A stretch of 38,546 bases of DNA from Allobosea sp. (GTDB lineage: Bacteria > Pseudomonadota > Alphaproteobacteria > Rhizobiales > Beijerinckiaceae), in the NCBI RefSeq assembly GCF_030694325.1, contig NZ_JAUXYO010000235.1, positions 1 to 38,546 of the forward strand. The letters run 5' to 3'. This document shows positions 26,636 through 33,559 of this stretch, piece after piece (within the stretch, counting starts at the first letter, position 1; each line of letters begins with the position of its first letter). The notes under the pieces are model-generated. The model did no database searches. It was not told the origin of the DNA and saw only the letters and a list, made by a program, of their open reading frames with translations. The translations under genes and the position numbers were made by a program.

Positions 26636-27838
26636 TCAGTCTTCGAGCGTCGCCATCAGGATGCCGAGCCGGCAGCCCTTCTCGTATTCGTCGAGCTTCA
26701 CGAATTCCTTGATCGTGTGGATCTCGGCCTGGCCTGCGCCAATGGTGATCGTCGGGACGCCGGCCTTGTCGAGCCAGTTCGCATCGAGCCCGCCATTGGA
26801 GAAGATGTAGGTAGGCTCCATGCCGAGGATCCCGAGCGCACGGGTGGCGCGCTTCACGACCGGCGAGTCCTGATCCAGCCGGAAGGGCGGGTAGGCCGCC
26901 GCCCGCTTGAAGGCGACTTCGGCGGTCGCCCCCTCATGGTCGGTGACCGCGGCCTTGGCCTTGGCGAAGGCGGCCTGGAATCCGTCGACGATCTGGGTGG
27001 CGAAACTCAGCTCCGGGCTGCGCGCCTCGCCCTTGAGGAAGGCATAGTCGGTGACGACATTGGTCGCGTCGCCGGCCGCCTTGCCGTTGCGCCCGCCGAA
27101 GATGCCGATATTGCTGCTGCCGAAGGCCTCGCCCTTGACGACCTTGCCGAACCAGCCGGCGGCCCGGGCCTCGGTCAGGCCGATGGCGCCGACCATGGTC
27201 GCCGAGATGCCCTTTTCGGGTGCGACGCCGGCATGCGACGCGCGGCCGGTGATCTCGACCTCCCAGTTCTCCTGGCCGACAGCGCCGATGATCAGCTCCG
27301 AAGCGAGCTGGCCATCGACATTGATGCACATCGCCGGGCTCTTGAGGTCCGCAGGGTTCAACTCGCGGGCACCATGCAGCCCGCTTTCCTCGCGCACCGT
27401 GAACAGCAGCGTTATCGGCGGATGGGGCAGGTTGTTCTTGATCAGCGTCTCCGCGACCACGACCAGCAGTGCCACACCGGTGCGGGCATCGCCGCCCAGA
27501 GCCGTCGTGCCGTCGGAGACGATCCGGTCGCCCTCGCGCCGCGGCTTGGCGCCGGCGCAGAGCGGCACGGTGTCGAGATGGGTCGAGAACAGCAGCCGCG
27601 GTCCCGGCTTCGTGCCCGGCAGCTCGACGATCAGGTTGCCGGTCTGCGTCGGCAGCGGGATGCGGCTGTTGACGTCGTCGTAGCGGATCGCCGAAGCGGG
27701 CACGCCGATCTTGATCAGTGCTTCGCTGACCGCGGCCGCGATCGCGGCCTCCTCTCCGGTCACGCCCTCGACCGAGAGGAAGTTCATCAGGTGGTCGATG
27801 GCCGCTTCGACATCGAGCGGAACAGGGGCAGTGCTCAT
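26636..27838 (-). CDS. M20-family metallopeptidase (peptidase T / M20B-like)
   Basis: A 400-residue zinc peptidase. The metal and catalytic residues are H87 and D89 in STHLDTVP, D117 in LGGDARTG, E150 and E151 in REESGLHGA, an Asp in VDGQ, and a C-terminal His in EIHTIKEF. The dimer-domain landmark ASHAG is present. The closest style is peptidase T and related M20B tri- or dipeptidases. The ATG at 27838 follows GGATGGAT; longer starts at 27847 and 27871 are possible. It lies 68 bp after the AbgT gene. In Escherichia coli AbgT is paired with the M20 enzymes AbgA and AbgB, which split p-aminobenzoyl-glutamate, so cleavage of an amide or dipeptide imported by AbgT is likely. Confidence 0.9.
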   Translation of the reverse strand: MSTAPVPLDVEAAIDHLMNFLSVEGVTGEEAAIAAAVSEALIKIGVPASAIRYDDVNSRIPLPTQTGNLIVELPGTKPGPRLLFSTHLDTVPLCAGAKPRREGDRIVSDGTTALGGDARTGVALLVVVAETLIKNNLPHPPITLLFTVREESGLHGARELNPADLKSPAMCINVDGQLASELIIGAVGQENWEVEITGRASHAGVAPEKGISATMVGAIGLTEARAAGWFGKVVKGEAFGSSNIGIFGGRNGKAAGDATNVVTDYAFLKGEARSPELSFATQIVDGFQAAFAKAKAAVTDHEGATAEVAFKRAAAYPPFRLDQDSPVVKRATRALGILGMEPTYIFSNGGLDANWLDKAGVPTITIGAGQAEIHTIKEFVKLDEYEKGCRLGILMATLED

Positions 27839-27906
27839 GAGATCCATCCGGGCTTCGGCCCGCCTCGACATGGGAGGCCGGGCGGGTTTTTCGGGTCAGC
27901 GGCGGC

Positions 27907-29457
27907 TCACAGCCCCCAGGGCAGGCCGAGCATCTTCCAGACTGCAAAGAGCGCGGTCCACAGCACGAACATCCAGATGACGTAGGGGATCATCAGCGCG
28001 ACCACGGTGCCGACACCGGCATTCCGGTCGTATTTCTGCATGAAGCCGACCACGAGTGCGAAATAGGCGTTGAGCGGCGTGATCGCATTCATCGGGGAAT
28101 CGCCGATGCGGTAGGCCGCCAGCACCGCCTCGGGTTCGACGCCGAGCTTCATCAGCAGCGGCACGAAGACCGGTGCGAAGATCGCCCATTTGGCGATGGC
28201 GCCCGTCAGCAGCAGGTCGATGAGGGCGACGACGACGATGAAGCCCAGCAGCAGCGGCAGCGCCCCGATATTGGCCGACTGCAGGATGCCGGAGAGGCTG
28301 AGCGCCATCACCGTACCCATGTTGGTATAGGTGAAATAGGCGACGAACTGGCTGAGCACGAAGAACAGGAAGATCGTCCCGCCGAGGCCCTTGATCGATT
28401 TCTCGATGGCGGCGATCACCTCGGTCAGCGTCCGCAGCGTGCCCGCGCCGATGCCATAGGTCCAGCCCGTGGTCAGGAACATCAGCATGATCAGGGCGAT
28501 CAGCCCGTTCATGAAGGGCGAGTTGCCGATCAACTCGCCGGTGGTGGGATTGCGCAGGGGTGCGCCGGCCGGCAGCGTCAGCAGCAGAAACACGGCGACC
28601 AGACCGAGAAGACCGAAGCCGGCATAACGCAGCCCGCGCGATTCCTGCTCGCTGAGCACGGAACTCTGCTCTGTCGTGGTGCCTTCGGCGGCTGTGGCCG
28701 GATCGTATTTGCCGAGCCTCGGGCTGATCACGCGATCGGTGATGAAGGCGATGACGGCGGTGAGAACGATCACCGAGGCGATCGAGAACCAGACATTCGA
28801 GGCCAGGCCGATCTGCCTGCTGGGATCGACCAAGCGTGCCGCGTCATTGGTGAACTCGACGAGCACGGCGTCCAGCGGCTTGATCAGCATGTTGACCGTG
28901 AAGGCGCCCGCCACCGCCGCGAAGCCGAGCGCGAGCCCGGCCAGCGGATTTCGGCCGACCGCGAGATAGGCGATGCCGGCCAGTGGGATGAGAACCAGAT
29001 AGCCCGCATCCGCCGCGATGCTGGCGAGGATGCCGACGAAGGAGAGGATATAGGTCAGCGCCCAGGCCGGCGAGATGATCACCAGCTTGCGGATCAGCGC
29101 GGTGACGAGCCCGGATTCCTCGGCAACGCCTGCGCCGATCATCGCCACGATCATCAGGCCGACGGCCGTGAAGCTCATGAAGTTCGGAATCAGCGATGTG
29201 TAGATGAACCGGATGCCCTCGACATTGAGGAGGCTCCGGATCGCGGTTGAGGCCGTCTCGACCTGATGGGTCACGGGGTTGATCTGCTCGAACGTGACGG
29301 CGGCGCCAAACAGGCTCAGAACGGCCGAGAGCACGATCACGATCCCGATCAGGATCAGGAAGATCACGACCGGATGCGGCACCATGTTGCCGACCTTCTC
29401 GACGCCGTCGAGGAAGCGCTGCATCGTCGTCTTGGGTGCGGTGCTCTCCATCGCCAT
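27907..29457 (-). CDS. AbgT-family transporter
   Basis: A 516-residue membrane protein. The opening RFLDGVEKVGNMVPHPVVIF and the later SLIPNFMSFTAVGLMIVAMIG, AADAGYLVLIPLAG and DSPMNAITPLNAYF are AbgT-family landmarks. The family includes the E. coli p-aminobenzoyl-glutamate importer AbgT, and also MtrF and YdaH, reported to export sulfonamides. The M20 peptidase next to it favours import. The shared upstream element with the RND efflux operon leaves export open. The ATG at 29457 has GGAGGAAGG upstream. It is the first gene of a minus-strand cluster reaching about 24475. Confidence 0.93.
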   Translation of the reverse strand: MAMESTAPKTTMQRFLDGVEKVGNMVPHPVVIFLILIGIVIVLSAVLSLFGAAVTFEQINPVTHQVETASTAIRSLLNVEGIRFIYTSLIPNFMSFTAVGLMIVAMIGAGVAEESGLVTALIRKLVIISPAWALTYILSFVGILASIAADAGYLVLIPLAGIAYLAVGRNPLAGLALGFAAVAGAFTVNMLIKPLDAVLVEFTNDAARLVDPSRQIGLASNVWFSIASVIVLTAVIAFITDRVISPRLGKYDPATAAEGTTTEQSSVLSEQESRGLRYAGFGLLGLVAVFLLLTLPAGAPLRNPTTGELIGNSPFMNGLIALIMLMFLTTGWTYGIGAGTLRTLTEVIAAIEKSIKGLGGTIFLFFVLSQFVAYFTYTNMGTVMALSLSGILQSANIGALPLLLGFIVVVALIDLLLTGAIAKWAIFAPVFVPLLMKLGVEPEAVLAAYRIGDSPMNAITPLNAYFALVVGFMQKYDRNAGVGTVVALMIPYVIWMFVLWTALFAVWKMLGLPWGL

Positions 29458-29474
29458 GTCGGCCTTCCTCCCCG

Positions 29475-29492
29475 GCCGGGAGCGCTCCCGGC
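29475..29492. promoter_or_regulatory. Perfect 18-bp palindrome in the AbgT leader
   Basis: GCCGGGAGCGCTCCCGGC reads the same on both strands. It ends 18 bp before the AbgT start codon, directly before the GGAGGAAGG ribosome site. It could be a repressor site. As RNA it could pair only with another copy or in a tight loop. Function unknown. Confidence 0.4.
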
Positions 29493-29567
29493 GACAACGA
29501 CCCGTCCACCGGGGCCGTGGCCCAGGCGGAGTCCAGAGGCGAACTTAGTGGGATGAGCCGCTGGAAC

Positions 29568-29608
29568 ATCGGCCCAGAATCCCAAAGCTTGGGCCGGCTG
29601 TCCCAAAA
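29568..29608 (-). promoter_or_regulatory. Candidate AraC-type regulator site upstream of AbgT
   Basis: Read toward AbgT, TTTGGGATTCTGGGCCGAT (29586 to 29568) matches 17 of 19 bases with the element upstream of the RND operon at 32273-32291. A second TTTGGGA lies exactly 21 bp further upstream (29608-29601). Direct half-sites about two helical turns apart are typical for AraC-family dimers. Confidence 0.65.
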
Positions 29609-29818
29609 TGGCGGAAATCGGGCGATAGGGTGGTCGGCCTGTCACTCCGTGACGAAAGCAAGGCGGCAGGCTTGTCTTGGCGCCGTTACGTCGTTTCAAT
29701 ATCGCTGCGTCACGAGCGCGTTGCGAGCCTGGCCGGCCCGGGGGCGCAAGGCGAGACGCGCAGTGTATGTCCGGCGGGACGGTCCGCCGGGTCGCTGAAG
29801 AGTTCGGAGTTCTGCCTC

Positions 29819-31057
29819 ATGCCGGAACAGCGACCGACGACGCGAGACGGCGTCCCGGAATGGACCGGCCAGAGCGCGGCGTCGATGATGGCGCCGCCGG
29901 GAGGCAGCGAAACCCGCCCGCACCATAGAACGGCCGGCATCGCCGCCACGCTCGCCGCCGGTTTGTTGGTCGCAGCCTGCGCGTCCGCACCGCGAGGTCT
30001 GCTCCAGACCGTCGCGCCCGTGCCCGACACCTACAAGCTTGACATGCTCACCGCGACGACGCGGGCGATCTCGGACGACCCCGGCGTGCTCTACGATGGC
30101 GAACGGGGCCGAGGCGTTTCCTTCAGCAACATCGTCGTCTCGATTCCCCGCAATCGGGAGCCCGGCACCATTCAGGTTCCGCGGTCGGTGCCGGGCAATC
30201 CGGCGACGGATTTCACGGTCAGCGCGGCGACCTCGCTGCGCAAATCCGATCTGCCGCGCTGGTTCGCGGCGGCCGGCGGCCGCAAGCGTCGCGCCTTCAT
30301 CTTCGTGCACGGCTTCAACACGCCGTTCGACCGGGCCGTTTTCCGCTTCGCGCAACTCGCCCACGATTCGGACGCCAATGCCGCGCCGATCCTGTTCTCC
30401 TGGCCGTCGCGCGGGCGCCTTCTCGACTACCGGCTCGATCTCGACAATGCGTCCTATTCGCGCTCGGATCTTGCCGAGGTGCTGATGATGGCGGCGCGCA
30501 GCCCGGCCGTGGGCGAGGTCGTCGTCCTCGCGCACTCGATGGGTGGGTGGCTCGCGGTCGAGGCGCTCAAGCAGGTCGCGCTGAAGAACGGCGGCGTCCC
30601 GGCCAAGATCAACAACCTCATCCTAGCTTCGCCCGATCTCGACGTCGGGGTCTTCCGCCGTCAGATCGAGGATATGGGTCCGCGCCGGCCGCGGATCACG
30701 ATCTTTGCCTCGCAGAACGACCGGGCGCTGCAGCTCTCCCAGTTCCTGGCGCGCGGCGCGACCCGGCTCGGGGCGATCGATCTGTCGCGCGAGGACTACC
30801 AGTCCCAGCTCGGCGACCTGAAGGGCATCACCGTCGTCGACATCAGCGCGATCAAGGCCGGCGACCGGGTCAACCACGACACCTACGCTTCGAGCCCCGA
30901 GATCGTCCAACTGATCGGCAACCGCCTGATCGAAGGTCAGGTCATCACCGATTCGGACGTCACGGGCACGGGCACGGCGCTGGAGACGGTGGGCTCGGCG
31001 GCCGGTCTGCTGATCACGGCGCCGATCCGTGTCTTCGACGCAGCGACGACACGTTGA
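29819..31057 (+). CDS. Lipoprotein alpha/beta hydrolase, DUF900-like
   Basis: A 412-residue protein. A lipobox LLVAAC (Cys54) ends a hydrophobic leader that begins near residue 38, so it is probably a lipid-anchored envelope protein. The N-terminal stretch before the leader is long; starts at 29885 or 29888 would give a normal signal peptide, whereas the ATG at 29819 has GGAG upstream. The hydrolase domain shows IFVHGFNTPFDRAVFRFAQL, nucleophile S240 in AHSMGG, and ASPDLDVGVFRRQI, the usual pattern of DUF900 esterase/lipase-like proteins. The substrate is unknown. It is divergent from AbgT and appears to be a single-gene unit. Confidence 0.85.
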   Translation: MPEQRPTTRDGVPEWTGQSAASMMAPPGGSETRPHHRTAGIAATLAAGLLVAACASAPRGLLQTVAPVPDTYKLDMLTATTRAISDDPGVLYDGERGRGVSFSNIVVSIPRNREPGTIQVPRSVPGNPATDFTVSAATSLRKSDLPRWFAAAGGRKRRAFIFVHGFNTPFDRAVFRFAQLAHDSDANAAPILFSWPSRGRLLDYRLDLDNASYSRSDLAEVLMMAARSPAVGEVVVLAHSMGGWLAVEALKQVALKNGGVPAKINNLILASPDLDVGVFRRQIEDMGPRRPRITIFASQNDRALQLSQFLARGATRLGAIDLSREDYQSQLGDLKGITVVDISAIKAGDRVNHDTYASSPEIVQLIGNRLIEGQVITDSDVTGTGTALETVGSAAGLLITAPIRVFDAATTR

Positions 31058-31202
31058 GGATGACGCAGGGTTTCCTGACCAAGATCGGCGGCATCGCGTA
31101 TATTGAGGCAGATCACATCACGGAGGACAGCCCCGGCTATACGCTCAACGGGATGCTCGGAAGACAAGCCGCACGCAATGATCCGCATGAACGGAGGCGA
31201 CC

Positions 31203-32285
31203 ATGGCACTGTCCGCAAGCCCTCGACCCCCTGTCACGGCGGGATCAGTCCTGCCGCCCATCACGATCCCGCACAACCGTCCCGAGCCGCAACTGGGGGC
31301 CTGGATAGGGACGTCCGTGGAACCACTTCACGGGCCGGCTGACACTCGGTTGTCTCAGGACCCTCGGGTCGCGACCGAATGGCGCTTCGGTGCGCTCACA
31401 CTGATCCGCTGCTTTTGCTCCATAGGGCAGCCCTCGCCGGCTGCGCCGCGCGGACCCGGCCTTCGGCACCAGGGTTGCGTTGCGCTGTCGCCCGGCGCGG
31501 GTGGCGGCGTCTCGTCGATGCTGTTCGTCTCGCCCAGTGTCGGTCTCGCTTTGGCGGCGCTGGAGCAGTCGGTCCGCCAATCCGACGGCGCCGCGGAACG
31601 CCTGGCGCTTCTGGTGCCCCGAGACTGGCTGGAGGAGGCCGGTTGGGTGGCACCGGTGCGGCGGCTCGCGACGCAAGCCGGCCCCGGCGCGCTGCTCGCG
31701 GGCTTCATCCAGCAACTCGGCGGGCAGTCCGGCCAGTTCAGCGACGACCAGGCGAGGAGCCTGGCCATGGCGATGCGCGCCCTGCTCGAGGCCTGCCTCG
31801 TTTCAGCCGGGCCCTCCATCGCGACGACCGCTCCATCGTCGACCACCGTGGAACGCGCGCGCCAGATCGTGCAGCGACACATGGGCTCGCCCGATTTCGG
31901 CCCGCCACAGCTCGGACGGCTTCTGGCGATGTCGCGTTCGAAGCTCTATCGGCTGCTCGACGGTTACGGCGGCGTCGCCCATTTCATCAATCGCGAGCGG
32001 CTGGTGCAGGCGCGGCACGACCTCACCGCGCCCGGCGATCCGCTCTCGGTCCACGCCATCGCCAGCCGCGCGGGCTTTCGCGACCACTCGACCTTCAGCC
32101 GGGCGTTCCGTCGCGAATATGGCTGCAGTCCCAGCAGGTTGCGTGAACGGCCGGAACCGGGCCGTCAGGACCGAGGCGACCCCGACGGTGGGCGATGGGC
32201 AGCGCAGCGGGTCGCGGGCACCGTCTGCATGCACTGCGAAAGCCGCGGGGAGAATGGGATGAACAGCCCAGATTTGGGATTCTGA
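31203..32285 (+). CDS. AraC-family transcriptional regulator, second copy
   Basis: A 360-residue protein. The double helix-turn-helix spans about 215-315 (MSRSKLYRLLDGYGGVAHFI and GFRDHSTFSRAFRREYGCSP) and is similar to that of the first AraC gene (23290-24303). The N-terminal sensor half is shorter and more Pro/Gly-rich, with SSMLFVSPSVGLALAALEQS as the best-formed part, so it may be diverged. A ~45-residue tail follows the DNA-binding domain. The ATG at 31203 follows GGAGG. The end of the gene overlaps a 19-bp element shared with the AbgT promoter region. It is directly upstream of the RND operon and probably controls it. Confidence 0.88.
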   Translation: MALSASPRPPVTAGSVLPPITIPHNRPEPQLGAWIGTSVEPLHGPADTRLSQDPRVATEWRFGALTLIRCFCSIGQPSPAAPRGPGLRHQGCVALSPGAGGGVSSMLFVSPSVGLALAALEQSVRQSDGAAERLALLVPRDWLEEAGWVAPVRRLATQAGPGALLAGFIQQLGGQSGQFSDDQARSLAMAMRALLEACLVSAGPSIATTAPSSTTVERARQIVQRHMGSPDFGPPQLGRLLAMSRSKLYRLLDGYGGVAHFINRERLVQARHDLTAPGDPLSVHAIASRAGFRDHSTFSRAFRREYGCSPSRLRERPEPGRQDRGDPDGGRWAAQRVAGTVCMHCESRGENGMNSPDLGF

Positions 32286-32291
32286 GCTGAT
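32253..32291 (+). promoter_or_regulatory. Candidate AraC-type regulator site upstream of the RND operon
   Basis: TTTGGGATTCTGAGCTGAT at 32273-32291 overlaps the AraC stop codon and matches the AbgT-side element in 17 of 19 bases. An ATGGGAT half-site lies 20 bp upstream (GGG at 32256-32258 and 32276-32278). It is ~135 bp before the first adaptor gene. Confidence 0.65.
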
Positions 32292-32425
32292 CCGGGCCGG
32301 TGACGGTGTTGCTAGCCTGCCGGCAGATGCTCGGAAGCGGGGCGCGATGGCGCTCGCCGGGTGCCACGGGAGGCGGTCCTCGTTTCCGGCATGCAACGGA
32401 CAGTCGCGATGCGAGTGAACGACTG

Positions 32426-33559
32426 ATGCGAAAGCCCGATCGGCAACACGGCCCGGAGCGTCCGACGGGCAGGCACCGCCTTCGTGGCGGCGCGGTCGCG
32501 CTCGCCCTTCTGCTACTCGTGGCGGCAGGCTGCCAGCGCGAAGGCGACAGCGCGCCCGCGCCGGTGATCCGGACGGTGCGCACAACCACGGTCGAGGCGC
32601 CGCGCCAGCTCGCTGATCTCGGCTTCAGCGGGCATGTCGAGGCCCAGGACCAGGCTTCGCTCTCCTTCCGCATCGGAGGACGCCTGGCGGAGCGCCTCGT
32701 CGGCGTCGGCGCGACGGTGGCCGAGGGTCAGGTCGTCGCGCGGCTCGATCCGGAGAACGAGCTCAACGACCTGCGCGCGGCGCGAGCGGCGCTGACGGCC
32801 GCCGAGGGCGCCCTGCGCAAGGCGGAGAACCAGCATCAGCGCCAGGAGCATCTGCTGGCGCGCGGCATCACGAGCCAGGCCGATTTCGAGGCCGCCGAAC
32901 AGGGGCGCACCGCCGCGCGTGCCCAGGTCGAGGCAGCCCGCGCCCGCGTGCGGACGGCCGAGGACATCGTCGCCTTCACCACCCTCAAGGCCGATGCGCC
33001 GGGCGTCGTCACCCGCGTCGGCGCCGAGCCGGCCGAGGTCGTCTCGGCCGGTCGCATGATCGTCCAGCTCGCCCGGCGCGACGGCCGCGACGCCGTCTTC
33101 GCGCTGCCGGCGGAATCGATCCGCGCCATTCCTGCCGACGCCGCGGTTCATGTCGCGCTCGCCAGCGACCCGTCGGTCAGCGTGCGCGGCCATGTCCGCG
33201 AGGTTGCGCCCCAGGCCGATCCGGTCACGCGCACTTTCCAGGTTCGCGTCGGTCTGGCCGACCCGCCGGCCGCCTTCCGGCTCGGCACAACCGTTTCGGG
33301 GTCGATCCGCGGCGGCGAGGCCTCCGGCGTCGCTATACCCGCGACGGCGCTGACCGAGCGCGAACAGGCCACCGGCGTCTGGGTCGTCGATCCGGCGGCG
33401 CTGACCGTCTCGCTGCGCAAGCTCGAGCTGGTCTCGCGTGATCCTGCCACAGCGATCGTCGCCAAGGGGCTGGCGATCGGCGACATCGTCGTCACCGCGG
33501 GCGCCAACCTCCTCAAGGAAGGGCAGCGCGTGCGCCTGTCCGGGACCGAGGCACGATGA
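32426..33559 (+). CDS. RND efflux periplasmic adaptor (membrane fusion) lipoprotein 1
   Basis: A 377-residue adaptor. A signal ends in the lipobox LVAAGC (Cys36), so it should be lipid-anchored in the inner membrane facing the periplasm. The lipoyl halves (FRIGGRLAERLVGVGATVAEGQ before, and GVVTRVGAEPAEVVSAGRMI after) flank a coiled-coil hairpin at about 95-165. The beta-barrel part contains QADPVTRTFQVRVGL. The ATG at 32426 has only a weak ribosome site; the open frame extends further upstream without support. It overlaps the pump gene by 4 bp (ATGA). It is the first gene of the efflux operon. Confidence 0.9.
   Translation: MRKPDRQHGPERPTGRHRLRGGAVALALLLLVAAGCQREGDSAPAPVIRTVRTTTVEAPRQLADLGFSGHVEAQDQASLSFRIGGRLAERLVGVGATVAEGQVVARLDPENELNDLRAARAALTAAEGALRKAENQHQRQEHLLARGITSQADFEAAEQGRTAARAQVEAARARVRTAEDIVAFTTLKADAPGVVTRVGAEPAEVVSAGRMIVQLARRDGRDAVFALPAESIRAIPADAAVHVALASDPSVSVRGHVREVAPQADPVTRTFQVRVGLADPPAAFRLGTTVSGSIRGGEASGVAIPATALTEREQATGVWVVDPAALTVSLRKLELVSRDPATAIVAKGLAIGDIVVTAGANLLKEGQRVRLSGTEAR

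Larger units (their letters stand above)
29458..29818. other. 361-bp divergent intergenic region
   Basis: This lies between the AbgT gene (minus) and the lipoprotein hydrolase gene (plus) and holds no gene I can support. It contains an 18-bp perfect palindrome in the AbgT leader (29475-29492), an AraC-type element (29568-29608) and a GTCAC-TCC-GTGAC inverted repeat at 29641-29653. In the hydrolase leader, arms CCGGCGG and CCGCCGG (29771-29790) could form a hairpin. No clear -10/-35 pair is visible by eye for either gene. Confidence 0.7.

Noticed and set aside
25399-26712. A 437-codon plus-strand frame opposite the SLC13 gene
   Set aside because: Composition is Arg/Gln/Asp/His-rich without motifs, and the minus strand holds a clear membrane transporter.
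31203-32285. A frameshift in the N-terminal half of the second AraC gene
   Set aside because: The sensor half is short and low in recognisable motifs, but the frame is open, the ribosome site is good and the DNA-binding domain is intact. I could not place a break.
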